Shown here: in pieces, positions 1-9,910 of the stretch | How positions within the stretch are numbered: the stretch's first letter is position 1 | How the letters are laid out: each line of letters begins with the position of its first letter | Origin: Athripsodes cinereus | Lineage: Eukaryota > Arthropoda > Insecta > Trichoptera > Leptoceridae | Assembly (NCBI GenBank): GCA_947579605.1 | Contig: OX388317.1 | Location: forward strand, 19,115,384 to 19,179,383 | Direction: 5' to 3' | DNA length: 64,000 bases | Notes under the pieces: generated by a model | Database searches by the model: none | Seen by the model: the letters and a program-made list of their open reading frames with translations, nothing else | Told to the model about the DNA's origin: nothing | Position numbers and translations under genes: made by a program

Positions 1-1200
1 TTCTAAATCAGCGGGCAACACACCAGCGATGACAGGAAGACCATCGCTAGCGGCCGTTCGATACGCACCAGTGACGGCGAGCAGGGGGAGTCTCTGTCCC
101 CTCAAAACCGCCGCGGACACAGAACCAACCGCAAGACGGTGCGACCAAACACGGGCGCCATAGGTGACCTGGGCCACATACGTCGCCCGATAAATGGTAC
201 GCACAGTCCGCGCCCTGAGGCCCCACGTACCACGACTGAGTCTGCGTAGAGTGTGAAATAACACTCCCGCTTTTTCGGCAGTCGCTCTCACGTGCGGAAG
301 AAAGGTGAAGCCCCTGTCAAGGACAACCCCCAGGTATCGGACTTCATCAACAACCCTCACGGGATGCCCATCCATCCGAAGCACCGGGTTCCTGCCCCTT
401 CCCAGCACACCCTTCAACCACAGCGCGGAGGTCTTGCTCGGTGAGAAAACAAGCCTGTTCACCCTGCCCCACGTCAAGATGCGATCTATCGCGATGCTAA
501 ACTTGCTTTCGATTGCACTCCTCGTATCTCCAGAGAGTAAGAGAAGTGCATCGTCGGCGTACGCAAATATGGTGCAACCAGGCGGCAACTCCATTCTCAA
601 GAGGTCATCAAACAGGACATTCCAAAGGAATGGTCCAAGGACCGATCCCTGCGGGCAGCCCATGCTGACTTCCCTCTCAACTAAATGCCCAGCGTGATGG
701 ATTACCACTGACCTTTGGCTAAAGTAACTGCAGACAATGTCATACAGCCAGCGAGGACAAACCCGTATCTTAAGCTTGGCCAGGATAAGCGGCCACCACG
801 CATTGTCAAAAGCCCCAGCTATGTCCAAGAAGACACCCAGCACATTCTTTTCTCTCCGTTCATCCTTCCATTTCAGACATGCATCAATGGCATGCTCAGT
901 AGAGAGACCCCGGCTGAAGCCAAACTGTTTAGGACTACCCTGCGCCAGAGCCGACCCAAGCCGGTTCCTCACCAAGATCTCAAGAATCTTGCCGAAGGAA
1001 GGCAGCAGGGTAATCGGTCTGTACGCTTTGAGGTCCGACAGCGACTTGTCATTGCCTTTGGGTATCACTCTGAGCGAACCTTTCTTCCATACTTTTGGAA
1101 AAACACCCTCTTTCATACAACGCTGGAAAAGCTGCAACATCTCCGCTGGACAACTCTTCCAGACGTTTTTGACAATTATACCATTCAGTCTGTCAATCCC
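1..1200 (-). mobile_element. R1-like non-LTR retrotransposon, reverse transcriptase fragment (antisense to sol1)
   Basis: The minus strand is open in one frame from about 1200 to the window edge, roughly 400 codons with no stop. The translation has the order of a non-LTR reverse transcriptase: a PKGNDK segment, AYRPITLLPSFGKILE, the FLDIAGAFD block with catalytic Asp, GCPQGSVLGP, and the FAYADD catalytic box at 567-550. The wording of these blocks resembles the R1/TRAS group of insect LINEs; the clade assignment is from memory. Upstream of about 1200 the frame hits stops, so the copy is 5' truncated or frameshifted there. Its 3' end lies beyond the left edge. It sits in a sol1 intron in opposite orientation. 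The long undamaged frame suggests a fairly recent insertion. Confidence 0.9.
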
Positions 1201-1299
1201 AAGAAGGTACAGCAAGATAACTTCTTACACTCATCAAGTCTTTTGAAGGATTCTTCGTCCTTTGTTCCATTCTTTCATTATCACATAGGTTTTAAGTAA

Positions 1300-1396
1300 G
1301 CTATTTATTTATTTATTTTATTCTTCTTGCATATCATCATTCACATAACAAAATCAACAAATCAGTTTACATAAGAAAAAATGTGATGATATGCAA
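1300..1396 (-). repeat. Interspersed repeat A' (LINE 3'-tail-like)
   Basis: An ATTT-rich stretch runs into a segment with CATAACAAAATCAAC and ATGTGATGATATGC. It is nearly repeated at 40545-40690, and partly at 21250-21300 and 59270-59370, where GAGATTATCAC follows. The T-rich simple repeat at the left looks like the tail of a minus-strand retroelement. The family name is mine. Confidence 0.55.
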
Positions 1397-1479
1397 AAAA
1401 TGTGTTAAATGTAAATTATTTAAAACTCGTACTAGACGGGACCAAAATAATTTTTTCATTTGCTTACATTTATCATTAA

Positions 1480-1645
1480 ATACATTATTTATTTATTAAT
1501 TCATTATTTACTGTACATTGATCACTATACCATACACTTTTATAGAAAAAATGCATTCAAATTAAATACAAGTAATATACAGAGAGCCAGTTTATCGCAA
1601 AAGCCCCATCTCTTCCAGCTAACCCAAATTTTCCACCATCTAAAT
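1480..1645 (-). repeat. Interspersed repeat A (LINE 3'-UTR-like, hairpin-containing)
   Basis: The stretch shares the order ATTTATTTATT, CTGTACATTG, ACAGAGAGCCAGTTTATCGC and CTCTTCCAGCTAACC with 27205-27345 and 59095-59235 (minus). A related plus-strand copy is at 19440-19625. On the minus strand the GAAGAGATC...GATAAAC part can form a small hairpin, as seen in 3' UTRs of lepidopteran non-LTR elements. Confidence 0.6.
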
Positions 1646-2324
1646 GCTCTTAGCTTGCTTTTAACTAAACACATCATGACAATGGCTGAATATCCGACTA
1701 TCCGGTAATGGATCTCATCAGATATTCGGTATCCGTCAAAACCATTATCAATATCATCCCTAATTATTATTCACATATTGTACAAAAAATATTTTCGCAT
1801 AACTTATTTGCCATTCTACATACAATGTAAATATTCTTGAGAATTTTATCCTTTGTGTCTTTGTGCAAAAATTATTGAGCACAAAATATTCATGTTTGTG
1901 TTGGTATTTATTATGTAGGTAAATTCTGTATGTTGAAATATAAAAATGTATAAAATATTTATAAAGGTTTTGAATTATAAAACTTTGAAAATGATTTTTA
2001 CAAATCGTTTATATACATTTACTAATCGGAAGGTCGAAAACTCGACTATGTAATAAATGTGTTTTATTTTTAAATCTTGTATTTTTTACAGTACGACATT
2101 CAAATTCAAATATTTTTATTTAAACAAAAATTTACAACTTAATAATATTATATACACACACCTTATTACTAAAAAAACACATTTATTACATATTTGACCC
2201 TCAAAATTGAGCAGTGCTCGATTAACATACCTCATTAAATCAAATCAAAGAAAAACATAAATAATTTCAAAAAATTTATTTAAGTAGTGGTTGTTTTTCG
2301 ACCCGCAGGGTTTTATTGAAAATT

Positions 2325-2470
2325 CATTCATTCATACCACTACGGCATTTTCCGCAAGCGAGGTAGTCAGCGGACTTATTGCATGTAATATATATCCAAG
2401 TCGTCCTCTCCGTGCCAGCAAAAGTTAAGAAATTCAGGATGGGTGAAAACCTCGTCATGGATTGAAGATG
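2325..2470 (-). repeat. SINE-like repeat B, degenerate copy
   Basis: The reverse complement shows the B landmarks in order: a CCTCGTC/GATGAGG stretch, a CACCCATCCTGAAT-like block, a GGCACGGAGAGGAC-like block, then the GTCTGCTGGCTACC...CCGTAGTGGTAT end. Compare the best copy at 24890-25182. Confidence 0.65.
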
Positions 2471-2499
2471 TACATAATTGTTATGTACATATGTATATT

Positions 2500-2592
2500 T
2501 GTATGTGCGCAGGTGTTTAAATTTTTTGGTTTATTTTTTTGATATTTGTAAATGGCGTAAGCCGTATGTTTGGTTGAATAAATAAATAAATA
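2500..2592 (+). repeat. Probable LINE 3' tail with (AATAA)n
   Basis: The segment ends in GGCGTAAGCCGTATGTTTGG followed by GAATAAATAAATAAATAA, a short hairpin-like motif and an A-rich simple tail as in insect non-LTR 3' ends. No coding sequence is visible upstream. Confidence 0.4.
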
Positions 2593-2917
2593 ATATAATG
2601 TGAATAAAATCGTTGTTAAAATTACTCATTTATGTTTTTGATGGATAGATCTTAGGTGTGTCTTTTGTGTTTAATATTATTTTTTTCTCATTTCATTAAA
2701 AAATATTAAGAGTACTACAAAATCATTCTTAAATAAAAAATACTTTAAACTTTTAATTTTAAGAAGTTTTCTTTGTTTTTTTTTTATCTTCACTTTAATA
2801 TAAATCTTAATTGCCCAAAATCATCCATAAATAGATTTCGTGATCAATAACAGCGCCATTAATAAATATTTTATTCTAAACTAATAAATAATTGTATTTT
2901 TTCTGTTATTTTTCCAG

Positions 2918-3040
2918 AAATCGAGGTTCTTTCCACCGGATCTGACCTATTTATAGAATTTATAGCCAATTCCGATTGGCCGGGTCAGGGATTCAAAGCA
3001 AGTTATCAGTTTCAACCATTGGAAGAGAAAAGTAACTCAG
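2918..3040 (+). CDS. sol1: sol1 exon: C-terminal half of a CUB domain
   Basis: The exon follows a pyrimidine-rich tract and TTTCCAG and ends before GTAATG. It begins with two bases completing a codon and ends with one base of the next, matching the phase of the exon at 33780. The 40 residues include LFIEFIANSDWPGQGFKASY, the typical CUB strand ending in a GFKA.Y motif, followed by a polar linker. This is the first visible exon; the signal peptide and earlier CUB domains must lie to the left. In Caenorhabditis elegans SOL-1 is a CUB-domain transmembrane auxiliary protein of the GLR-1 glutamate receptor, and insects have a homologue. The identification rests on the domain layout and the wording of the last CUB domain. 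Confidence 0.85.
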
Positions 3041-3230
3041 GTAATGTACCATATTAATGTTATTGGCCATATTTTCTTTGTCCATTGCCCATTAAGATGT
3101 CAGTATTGCGTATTGTTGAAGATCAGATTAATTTTATTCAACAGAGCATACAGAAAAATCAATAAAATTATAATAAAAAACGAAAAAATAATGATCTATA
3201 GAAATATCATTTAAATTTACATAAGTTCAT

Positions 3231-3945
3231 TTGGGTTTTTTTTCTGTCCGTACCGTCACAACTTATACATTAATATTTATGTATTTCGACATTATTTTTT
3301 CTGTCCATACCGTCACAGCTTATACATTAATTTATACTATACTATACTATACTATACTATACCATCACGGCATATCCCACAAGTGGGGTAGCCAGCAGAT
3401 CAGCTGCATGTAAGAAACATGCAAACTATGTATTTATGTATTTTATGTATTGATTTATGTATTTCGATATTATTTTTTCTGTCCATACCGTCACAGCTTA
3501 TACATTAATTTATGTATTTCGATATTATTTTTTCTGTCCATACCGTCACAACTGTCCATACATCAATTTATGTATTTCGACATTATTTTTTCTGTGCATA
3601 CCGTCACAGCTTATACATTAATTTATGTATTTCGATATTATTTTTTCTGTCCATACCGTCACAACTGTCCATACATCAATTTATGTATTTCGACATTATT
3701 TTTTCTGCCCATACCGTCACAACTTGTATATTAATTTATGAATTTTGACATTATTTTTTCTGTCCATACCGTCACAACTTGTAAGTATATTAATTTATGA
3801 ATTTCGACATTATTTTTTCTGTCCAGACCGTCACAACTTAAACATTAATATTTATGAATTTTGACATTATTTTTTTGTCTATACCGTCACAACTTATATA
3901 TTAGTTTATGTATTTCAACATTATTTTTTCTATCCATACCGTCAC
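3231..3945. repeat. Minisatellite, about 55-57 bp unit, 11 copies, interrupted by a B fragment
   Basis: The unit is marked by ATACCGTCACA followed by TTATGTATTTCGACATTA and TTTTTTCTGTCC. It recurs at about 3249, 3308, 3487, 3540, 3598, 3655, 3712, 3768, 3829, 3886 and 3938. A B copy (3333-3425) splits the array. The last unit runs straight into the end of another B copy at about 3934. Open frames across the array are products of the repetition, not genes. Confidence 0.95.
3333..3425 (-). repeat. SINE-like repeat B, 3'-end fragment with (ACTAT)n tail
   Basis: An ACTAT pentamer repeat is followed by ATACCATCACGGCATATCCC, a CAAGTGGGGTAGCCAGCAG block and CAGCTGCATGTAAGAAACAT. This is the reverse complement of the 3' end of B. 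It is a 5'-truncated copy inserted in the minisatellite. Confidence 0.85.
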
Positions 3946-4026
3946 AACTCTTACCACAAAAGAGCTAGTCAGTAGATGTGTAATAGACATGTAAGTTGTC
4001 CTCATCGTGCCAAATAAAAATAGGTC

Positions 4027-4787
4027 AAAATAAATAAAAAACAAATGTTTTTATCTACATATATTGTTTTTTATTGAAAAAGACGCCTTTAATCTTGTAA
4101 GGACATTGTCAATCTCATAGATTCAAATTGATAATGTCCGTGAAAGATGAAAACATCTCTCTCAATAAAAAAACAATATACAGTCGATTTCGCTTAATTG
4201 GGACACATCGGGACTTGGGCATTTTGTCCCAATTAAGCGGCTGTCCCAATTAAGCGAAGTTCAAATTTTTTTTTCATTAATTTATTTGGTCTTGGCAACT
4301 CAGTCCATTTACCAGTATAACACACCTAAAATTAAACAATGCATATTTTTTTCAATTATTTTATTTTATAAACTCTTGAAAACTGTTAATTTTATATAAC
4401 CTGAATAGGTTTATATAAAATATCAAATTAATTACAAATATGTAATACCTATAAACTTTTAAGAAAAAAAAATCCTAGTTAAAATAATAAATGGGTACTT
4501 AGGTACATACAATTTAATTCAATGCAAAAATGAGAATTCTTTGTGTATATTTTTTCTTGAGAATATGTGTAAATAATATTATGTGCTGTTATCTTAAATT
4601 CACTGTCCCAATTAAGCGGAATATTGTCCCAATTAAACATATAAATTTACTATTGGTTTCTTGGTTTGGTTTCTGTTCTTTGAGATTTGTCCCAAATAAG
4701 CGGCTGTCCCGATTAAGCGGTGTCCCAATTAAGCGGAATCGACTGTAGTTCATTCTGGAATTCTGCCACCTAAATACTGTCACAGTG
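4027..4787. mobile_element. Foldback element D, copy 1 (interrupted)
   Basis: The left arm contains CAAATGTTTTTATCTAC and CTTGTAAGGACATTGTCAAT. The complementary right arm contains AATGTCC...ACATCTCTCTC. The right end after the inserted pogo-like element is GGAATTCTGCCACCT...CAGTG, as in copy 2 (13986-14648). The flanks AATAAAAATAGGTC and AATAGAAAAATAGGAC look like an imperfect target duplication. No coding sequence is present. Confidence 0.7.
4181..4745. mobile_element. Non-autonomous Tc1/mariner (pogo-like) element, TA target duplication
   Basis: The ends are inverted repeats: CAGTCGATTTCGCTTAATTG at the left and the complement of AATTAAGCGGAATCGACTG at the right. They are flanked by TA at 4179-4180 and 4746-4747. 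Several GTCCCAATTAAGCGG motifs repeat near both ends in both orientations, probably subterminal transposase sites. Length 565 bp with no transposase frame. The CAGTNGA...CGCTTA terminus is like that of pogo/Tigger elements, hence the assignment. Confidence 0.8.
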
Positions 4788-4840
4788 AATAGAAAAATAG
4801 GACTTTCAGGATGGGTGGCATTCCTCATCGGTGAATATAA

Positions 4841-6520
4841 ACTGCACTGTTTGGATGTAAGACTGCTGGAGTATTACTATTCCCTACATATTTAACTAAA
4901 TAAATAACACGTTAATAATAAACATTTGGTAAAATGTTTTTCCTTAAAGTAATAATGGCATGCAACTTAGTCGATATTATTTATTAGTTAAAACATTTCG
5001 ATAGTAAACTTTATATCGTAACCTCACAGCTTCTCCATGCTGAAATTATGGCTTTTGTTTACGACTGTAATAATTATTTAAGGTGTGTGTAAAGTGTGTT
5101 TGAGGTTATATTGGTGGAGTGAGATTGTTTAGGGAACTTTGGTAATAGAACAATATTTTACTACTAGGATAAAGAGTACACTAACTGAACACTAACAGCA
5201 TCTAGAATAATTGTTAAAATTTCGTTTAATTCTTCTTAATAAGTTTTTGCAGACTACTAGAACTTTTGTGACTTGGTCTGTAAAAATTGATAAGATATTA
5301 AATATCAACAGATTCATGAGATATTAAGAATGTCGTCTGAAAGAGGTGTGAGAAAGCACGAATGCCCGAAAACAACGTGATTCGATCACGTTGATTTTTC
5401 AAGGATGGCCACGTATTGAGTACGAGAAACCGGGGTGCGTGTATGAGAATCGGTCTATATGGCGTTCTATCCTCCATGCCTACCCCGCTTGGGACATGGC
5501 GTTAGGGTATAGTATAGGTAGATAAAGACACTTCGTTTTAGCAATCTTAAGATATATTTAAATTTAAGATAAACCTTGCGATTCTCATTTTCATAAATAA
5601 ACATCTGAAAAAAACTAAACAAAACATGAGTGTTAAGCATGTCAAAAATAGTATTTAAACATAAAAAAGTTGTAACATAATTTGATGCGATTTTACAAGA
5701 TTAATTCGTAGTTTTTATTTCATTAGATAAACATTATACGTATTTTCAAAAAGGAAACTTAAGTACAGAGTAGGATGTAGGTAGATAGGTAAATATTTGC
5801 TATAAAAAACATTCTATTCTATTAATTTTTCTTTGAGCACATCAAGAAGAAACACATTTTCATTTAGAATTTTAAGCAATACCTATGTATGAAAATAAAT
5901 TTAAACGGTTCAGTCACTGTAATGTTTACCATACAATATAGTGTAATACATAATATATTATTTATTATTAATATTGGAAATGATTATTTAGTACCTCAAT
6001 ATCCAAATTTATTGGCACTTAAAGCCAATGTTACTAAAATACTATTCAGTTCTTCTCTGCATACTATACGGCAGTACTGAAATTTATACACATACATATA
6101 CCTACTAAAGTGCGCTGTTGACAAAATTTAATCTTTCGGAAACCTTTATACGTATATGGAGAAACTAATTTTCTAAAAAGGATTTCACTCCTTTTGTTCC
6201 TTTTGTGCTGTCGTTTTAACACTGCTCAAGATAGCTTGCTCAAGATGATGGTAATAAATGTTGCTGAGAGCGATCGTTGAGATGAATGGTTGGTAAAAAA
6301 TTTAACGATAGAAATAAGATAGGTAGGTATTTAGTAAAAATGTCTTTGCAAGACGAAAATTATTTTTTTGTAAGTACGTAGGTACACTAAAATTAGTAAA
6401 ATGAAAGAAGTTGAACCTTGTTTGGGAATTAGATGGAAAAAAAGTGAAAATATAAATTAATGAAATGTTCACCGTATAAGTTTAAGTTACGTGATATCAT
6501 AAGAGTTGTCTTAACAACCT
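4841..6520. other. sol1 intron, no gene; LINE fragment near 5440-5520
   Basis: A+T-rich intronic sequence. The only recognisable part is an RTE-like LINE 3' end at about 5440-5520, where the plus strand reads WRSILHAYPAWDMA followed by GGGTATAGTATAG. The rest shows no conserved frame or repeat that I can name. Confidence 0.6.
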
Positions 6521-6586
6521 ACTTGGAATCTCCTGTTTCTATACATCATCACCTACATAGATGTATAGAAACAGGGGACTCCAAGT
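6521..6586. other. 66-nt near-perfect hairpin
   Basis: Arms of 26 nt pair at 24 positions plus one G-T wobble: left ACTTGGAATCTCCTGTTTCT and onward, right ending AGGGGACTCCAAGT. The loop is 14 nt. The size fits a microRNA precursor stem but also a tiny foldback element. Nothing here shows which. Confidence 0.6.
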
Positions 6587-7082
6587 AAATAGTGAACGTT
6601 GGCAGAAGACAGAAATACCTAAAGTGCGTGTTTATGCGAGACCTTTATCCAATTATGGATTGAATCGGGCTGAGGCAAGGTTCACTTGTGCTCAGACAGT
6701 TTATTTTCAAGATGGCCAACTTATCATTTCTAGAATGTAATTTGTACGAAAGATTTTCTTTTGTATGATGATAATTTATATGTTTAGAACATTACGAACT
6801 CTTTTACATATATATTATTATGTTTACTCATTGAGTACCTATGTATGTAACTGTGTGGATTCAGTTATGTTGACTTCATTCAAACCACATACACACACAG
6901 TCGTGGTAAATACCGTATTATTGTTTGTATGCATTGTGTGAGGGAGAGAAACAATGATAGTATGTAAACCCTTATTCACATATCTGTACCTTAGAGCCAT
7001 TTAGTCTTATGTACTAAAATGCCATTTTCAAATTCAATTTCTTAATCGTAAAAATCTCAATTTTACTAGTAATAAGCTCATA

Positions 7083-7460
7083 CTAGTAGTGTCTTAGAAG
7101 GATTTTGGATGTCATATGGTATGAACATGTTACAAATGATGCTGTGCGTCGGCGTACTCAACAGAGACCTGTAATCTCCGTAATACAGGAGAGACGATGG
7201 TCCTGGCTGGGACATGTTTTGAGAATGCCTAATGATAGTTGGCCAAAAAGAGCACTGTTCTTCCGTCCACAGAGGTTCCGTCAGCCCGGGCGTCCCTCTT
7301 TCACAATACACCGTTCCTATGACAACGATATCAGAGCGCAGGGAATGTCGTGGAAAGAGGTGACGCAATTGGCGCAGAGACGCTCTGAATGGAGGAGGCT
7401 GGTTTCTGCCCTGTGCTCCCGAGAGGAGCGTTGAGGGCAATGATGATGATGATGAGTAGT
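7083..7460 (+). mobile_element. RTE-clade LINE 3' end, C-terminal coding remnant (copy a)
   Basis: The frame reads RRIL...WYEHVTNDAVRRRT, then RRWSWLGHVLRMP, GRPSFTIHRSYDND, MSWKEVTQLAQRRSEWRRL and VSALCSREER, with a stop at 7432-7434. RRW.WLGHVLR...GRP...W.....A..R..WR..V.ALC is the usual C-terminus of RTE-type endonuclease/reverse-transcriptase proteins. The stop is followed almost directly by an (ATG)n tail, as in RTE elements with tiny 3' UTRs. The catalytic domains are missing (5' truncation). Related pieces lie at 31868-32075, 32464-32671, 34205-34600 and 39314-39520. Confidence 0.85.
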
Positions 7461-7739
7461 ATATACCATAGTGATGCGTACTTCAATTCTTATGACGCTA
7501 AGCATTTCTGTACGTAAGACTCACGACTGTTGTGTTATTTCCGCTTTTTTTGTAAGTTTGGCATTTTTGTCAAAAATGCACTTGAGTCCTAATGGCTCTC
7601 AGGTACAGAATTATTATTATGTAGTTCGATATAATTTAGATGGTAGAATACGTATCGGGAATGTATTGGAGAACTGTATCCGATATCCACTGATGATTTT
7701 CAAACGACTAGCGAATGTCTACAAACTTTGCTAGTTTAT

Positions 7740-8990
7740 CGATTTTTAAATTATTGTTTTAAATTAACTTTTACACAAAAGCGTAAAAGTTTATTTAAAA
7801 CATTGCAAATAAGCAATAACAAATTATCATTTGAAAAGAATTTCTTCAATTAAAATGTACAGATATAATATCAGAAGTCTGGAGGTTTTAGGCGTTTGAG
7901 AATTCGACACCAAGAAGTTTCTTGCTGAAATGACTGCAACATATGTAACGCATTGCATGAATGTTCTCTTAATATTATGTTTGACCTGAAATTTTACAAA
8001 CTTCTGTATAAAAGGGATATGAATTAAAAAAATAAAGTATATATCCATCAGACCATATTGTTAGTTGTGCGCTGTGCGAACACACCTAGTAATGTTTTAA
8101 AGCGCGGGATAATTTGAGTATTCGACTTGTATATTACGAAAGTTTCATAGTGTGAAAATTTATTTACGTAGAGACATTTTTGTTATGAGATGTTTTAACA
8201 TCATCAACAAAAAGGTCAGACATCGTAAAATATAACTTTAATGTCGCTTAGTAATAATGTTCATCCCCTTTAATGATTGTGTAGATTTTAATTGCTTTGA
8301 TTTCATCGTAGCTTTGAAATTGAGTAAAGTTTTGATTGGGAAATTAAACTATTATTTTTATTCCACAATAAAATGACATAAAATTTACCAGAGTATCGAA
8401 TAATCGAATGGTTTGTTTTAATATTCTGAGTTCGTTGAAATTGGTTGCTAAAACTTTCTGAGATAGATTGAAGAATGAGGATATCGAGAGAAGTGTTGTG
8501 GATAGAATGCGTGTATAATAAGCTGTGATGTTTTGAAAAACATAAGGCATGTCATTTGAACACTTCTACCTGTTTAACCAAAATCAAAAGAGACGTTAAA
8601 TAAAAAAAACTAATATTCAAACTAAAAACTAAACAATTTTTAAGTTTTTCATCGCCGACATTAAAAAGTAATAACTTGTTTGGAAATTTAATATCCTCTG
8701 TGGTATTTTTTTTTATTTTTATAAGTAACATATTACTAATAATATTATCATATTCAAGAGAAAGTTCTCGGTGTTTGGGATTCGGTCATACCTACCCACC
8801 TACCCCTAGCAAGCTGAATAGTGGATGAAATAAAACTTATCGTTATCCTCAAGATATAAGTTTGACTGGGGTTAAAATTTGCATAGAAATGTTACCTGAC
8901 TGAAAACTTCATATAATGTGGACTTGAAACAGATTTAGCGAATTTACGCTACGGATATTCGTTTTCGTGGAGTCGCTATACTCCACTTCT
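7740..8990. other. sol1 intron, nothing recognised
   Basis: A+T-rich sequence without a supportable gene or named repeat. Short open frames on both strands have no family features. Confidence 0.5.
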
Positions 8991-8992
8991 TT

Positions 8993-9185
8993 CTATTAGT
9001 TTTCGAGTGTCCTGTAGAATTCAAGTGTTCGTTAAATACCATAAATGAGGCATTTATAAAGTAGGTATGCCACCCATACTGGATGTTTTAATTTTTTATT
9101 GGCATAGAGCAACCAACTTGCATGTTTATTTAGTGCAGTTAATCTGCTGGCTGCCCCAATCGTGGGATATGTCGTGATGGTATAA
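8993..9185 (+). repeat. SINE-like repeat B copy
   Basis: It starts at GTTTTCGAGTGTCCTGTAGA and continues through AAATGAGGCA, a GCCACCCATACTGGATGT block, TTGGCATAGAG and CTGCTGGCTGCCCCAATCG, to GGGATATGTCGTGATGGTAT. Confidence 0.8.
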
Positions 9186-9709
9186 ATATATCTATAAAAT
9201 TTATTCACTTACTTGTATAGATGAATATTATGTAGGAAACATTTCGAAACGTTTTTTTATGTAGGTATAGTATGTATATAATTGAGAATGCTGTATTTGA
9301 TTTCTGACTTATTCTTTTTAATTGTAGATATTATATACATATTCGCTAAAACCAATATCAAAAAAGCATTCGTACGTAGTGTGTAGTCCTATCCTTATTC
9401 TAGGTGGTTAGAAGAAAATACACACGTAATCAATGTTGCATGAAGAAATTTTACTTTAAAATTCGTATGCTGAGTATATATGTATATAAAATACTAAATC
9501 GCATAAGAATATCCAGTTGCGAAGATGGTAAACATCATTGTACCTTAGGCACCTACCGTTAATGTCGCCTTCAAGGATCGTCTTAGAATTCAATTTCATT
9601 GAATTTACCCCTGAGAAAAAAGGGAAACCAATAACACACCTAAGTGTCCATACAAACTATTTCGTTAAAGTGTCGGGTTAAGGGATCATGTTCTCACTTA
9701 TTTTTTTGA

Positions 9710-9910
9710 TCTACTACTACACCATCACGCATATCCCACAAGTGGGGTTGCCAGCAGACTAATCGTACGTAATAAACATGCAAACTTTCAAGAAAAAATA
9801 GAACATTCTGGATAGGTGGCCAACCTCATCACTGTGTTTAAGATGTAAAATGAATTTATTTTCTCGAACATCTGCTTTTTACAGGACAGTCGAAAACTTA
9901 CGGGAAAGAG
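9710..9910 (-). repeat. SINE-like repeat B copy, near full length
   Basis: It runs from TACTACTACACCATCACGCA through CCCACAAGTGGGGTTGCC to TACAGGACAGTCGAAAACTT. That last part is the reverse complement of the GTTTTCGAGTGTCCTGTAAA head of B. Confidence 0.8.

Larger units (their letters stand above)
3934..4840 (-). repeat. SINE-like repeat B copy, split by nested insertions
   Basis: The left part (3934-4020) reads ATACCGTCACA...GAGCTAGTCAG...GTCCTCATCGTGCC. The right part (4800-4840) continues with TTCAGGATGGGTGGCA and CCTCATCGGTGAAT. Together they make one minus-strand B copy interrupted by the D1 foldback (4027-4787), which is itself interrupted by a TA-flanked element (4181-4745). Confidence 0.75.

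Noticed and set aside
305..1299. Plus-strand open frames of 130, 194 and 169 residues at the left end
   Set aside because: They are antisense readings of the R1-like reverse transcriptase on the minus strand, which explains the open frame fully.
3231..3748. Plus-strand frames rich in repeated FDIIFSVHTV-type words
   Set aside because: They are translations of the minisatellite; the repetition keeps the frame open and there is no gene signal.
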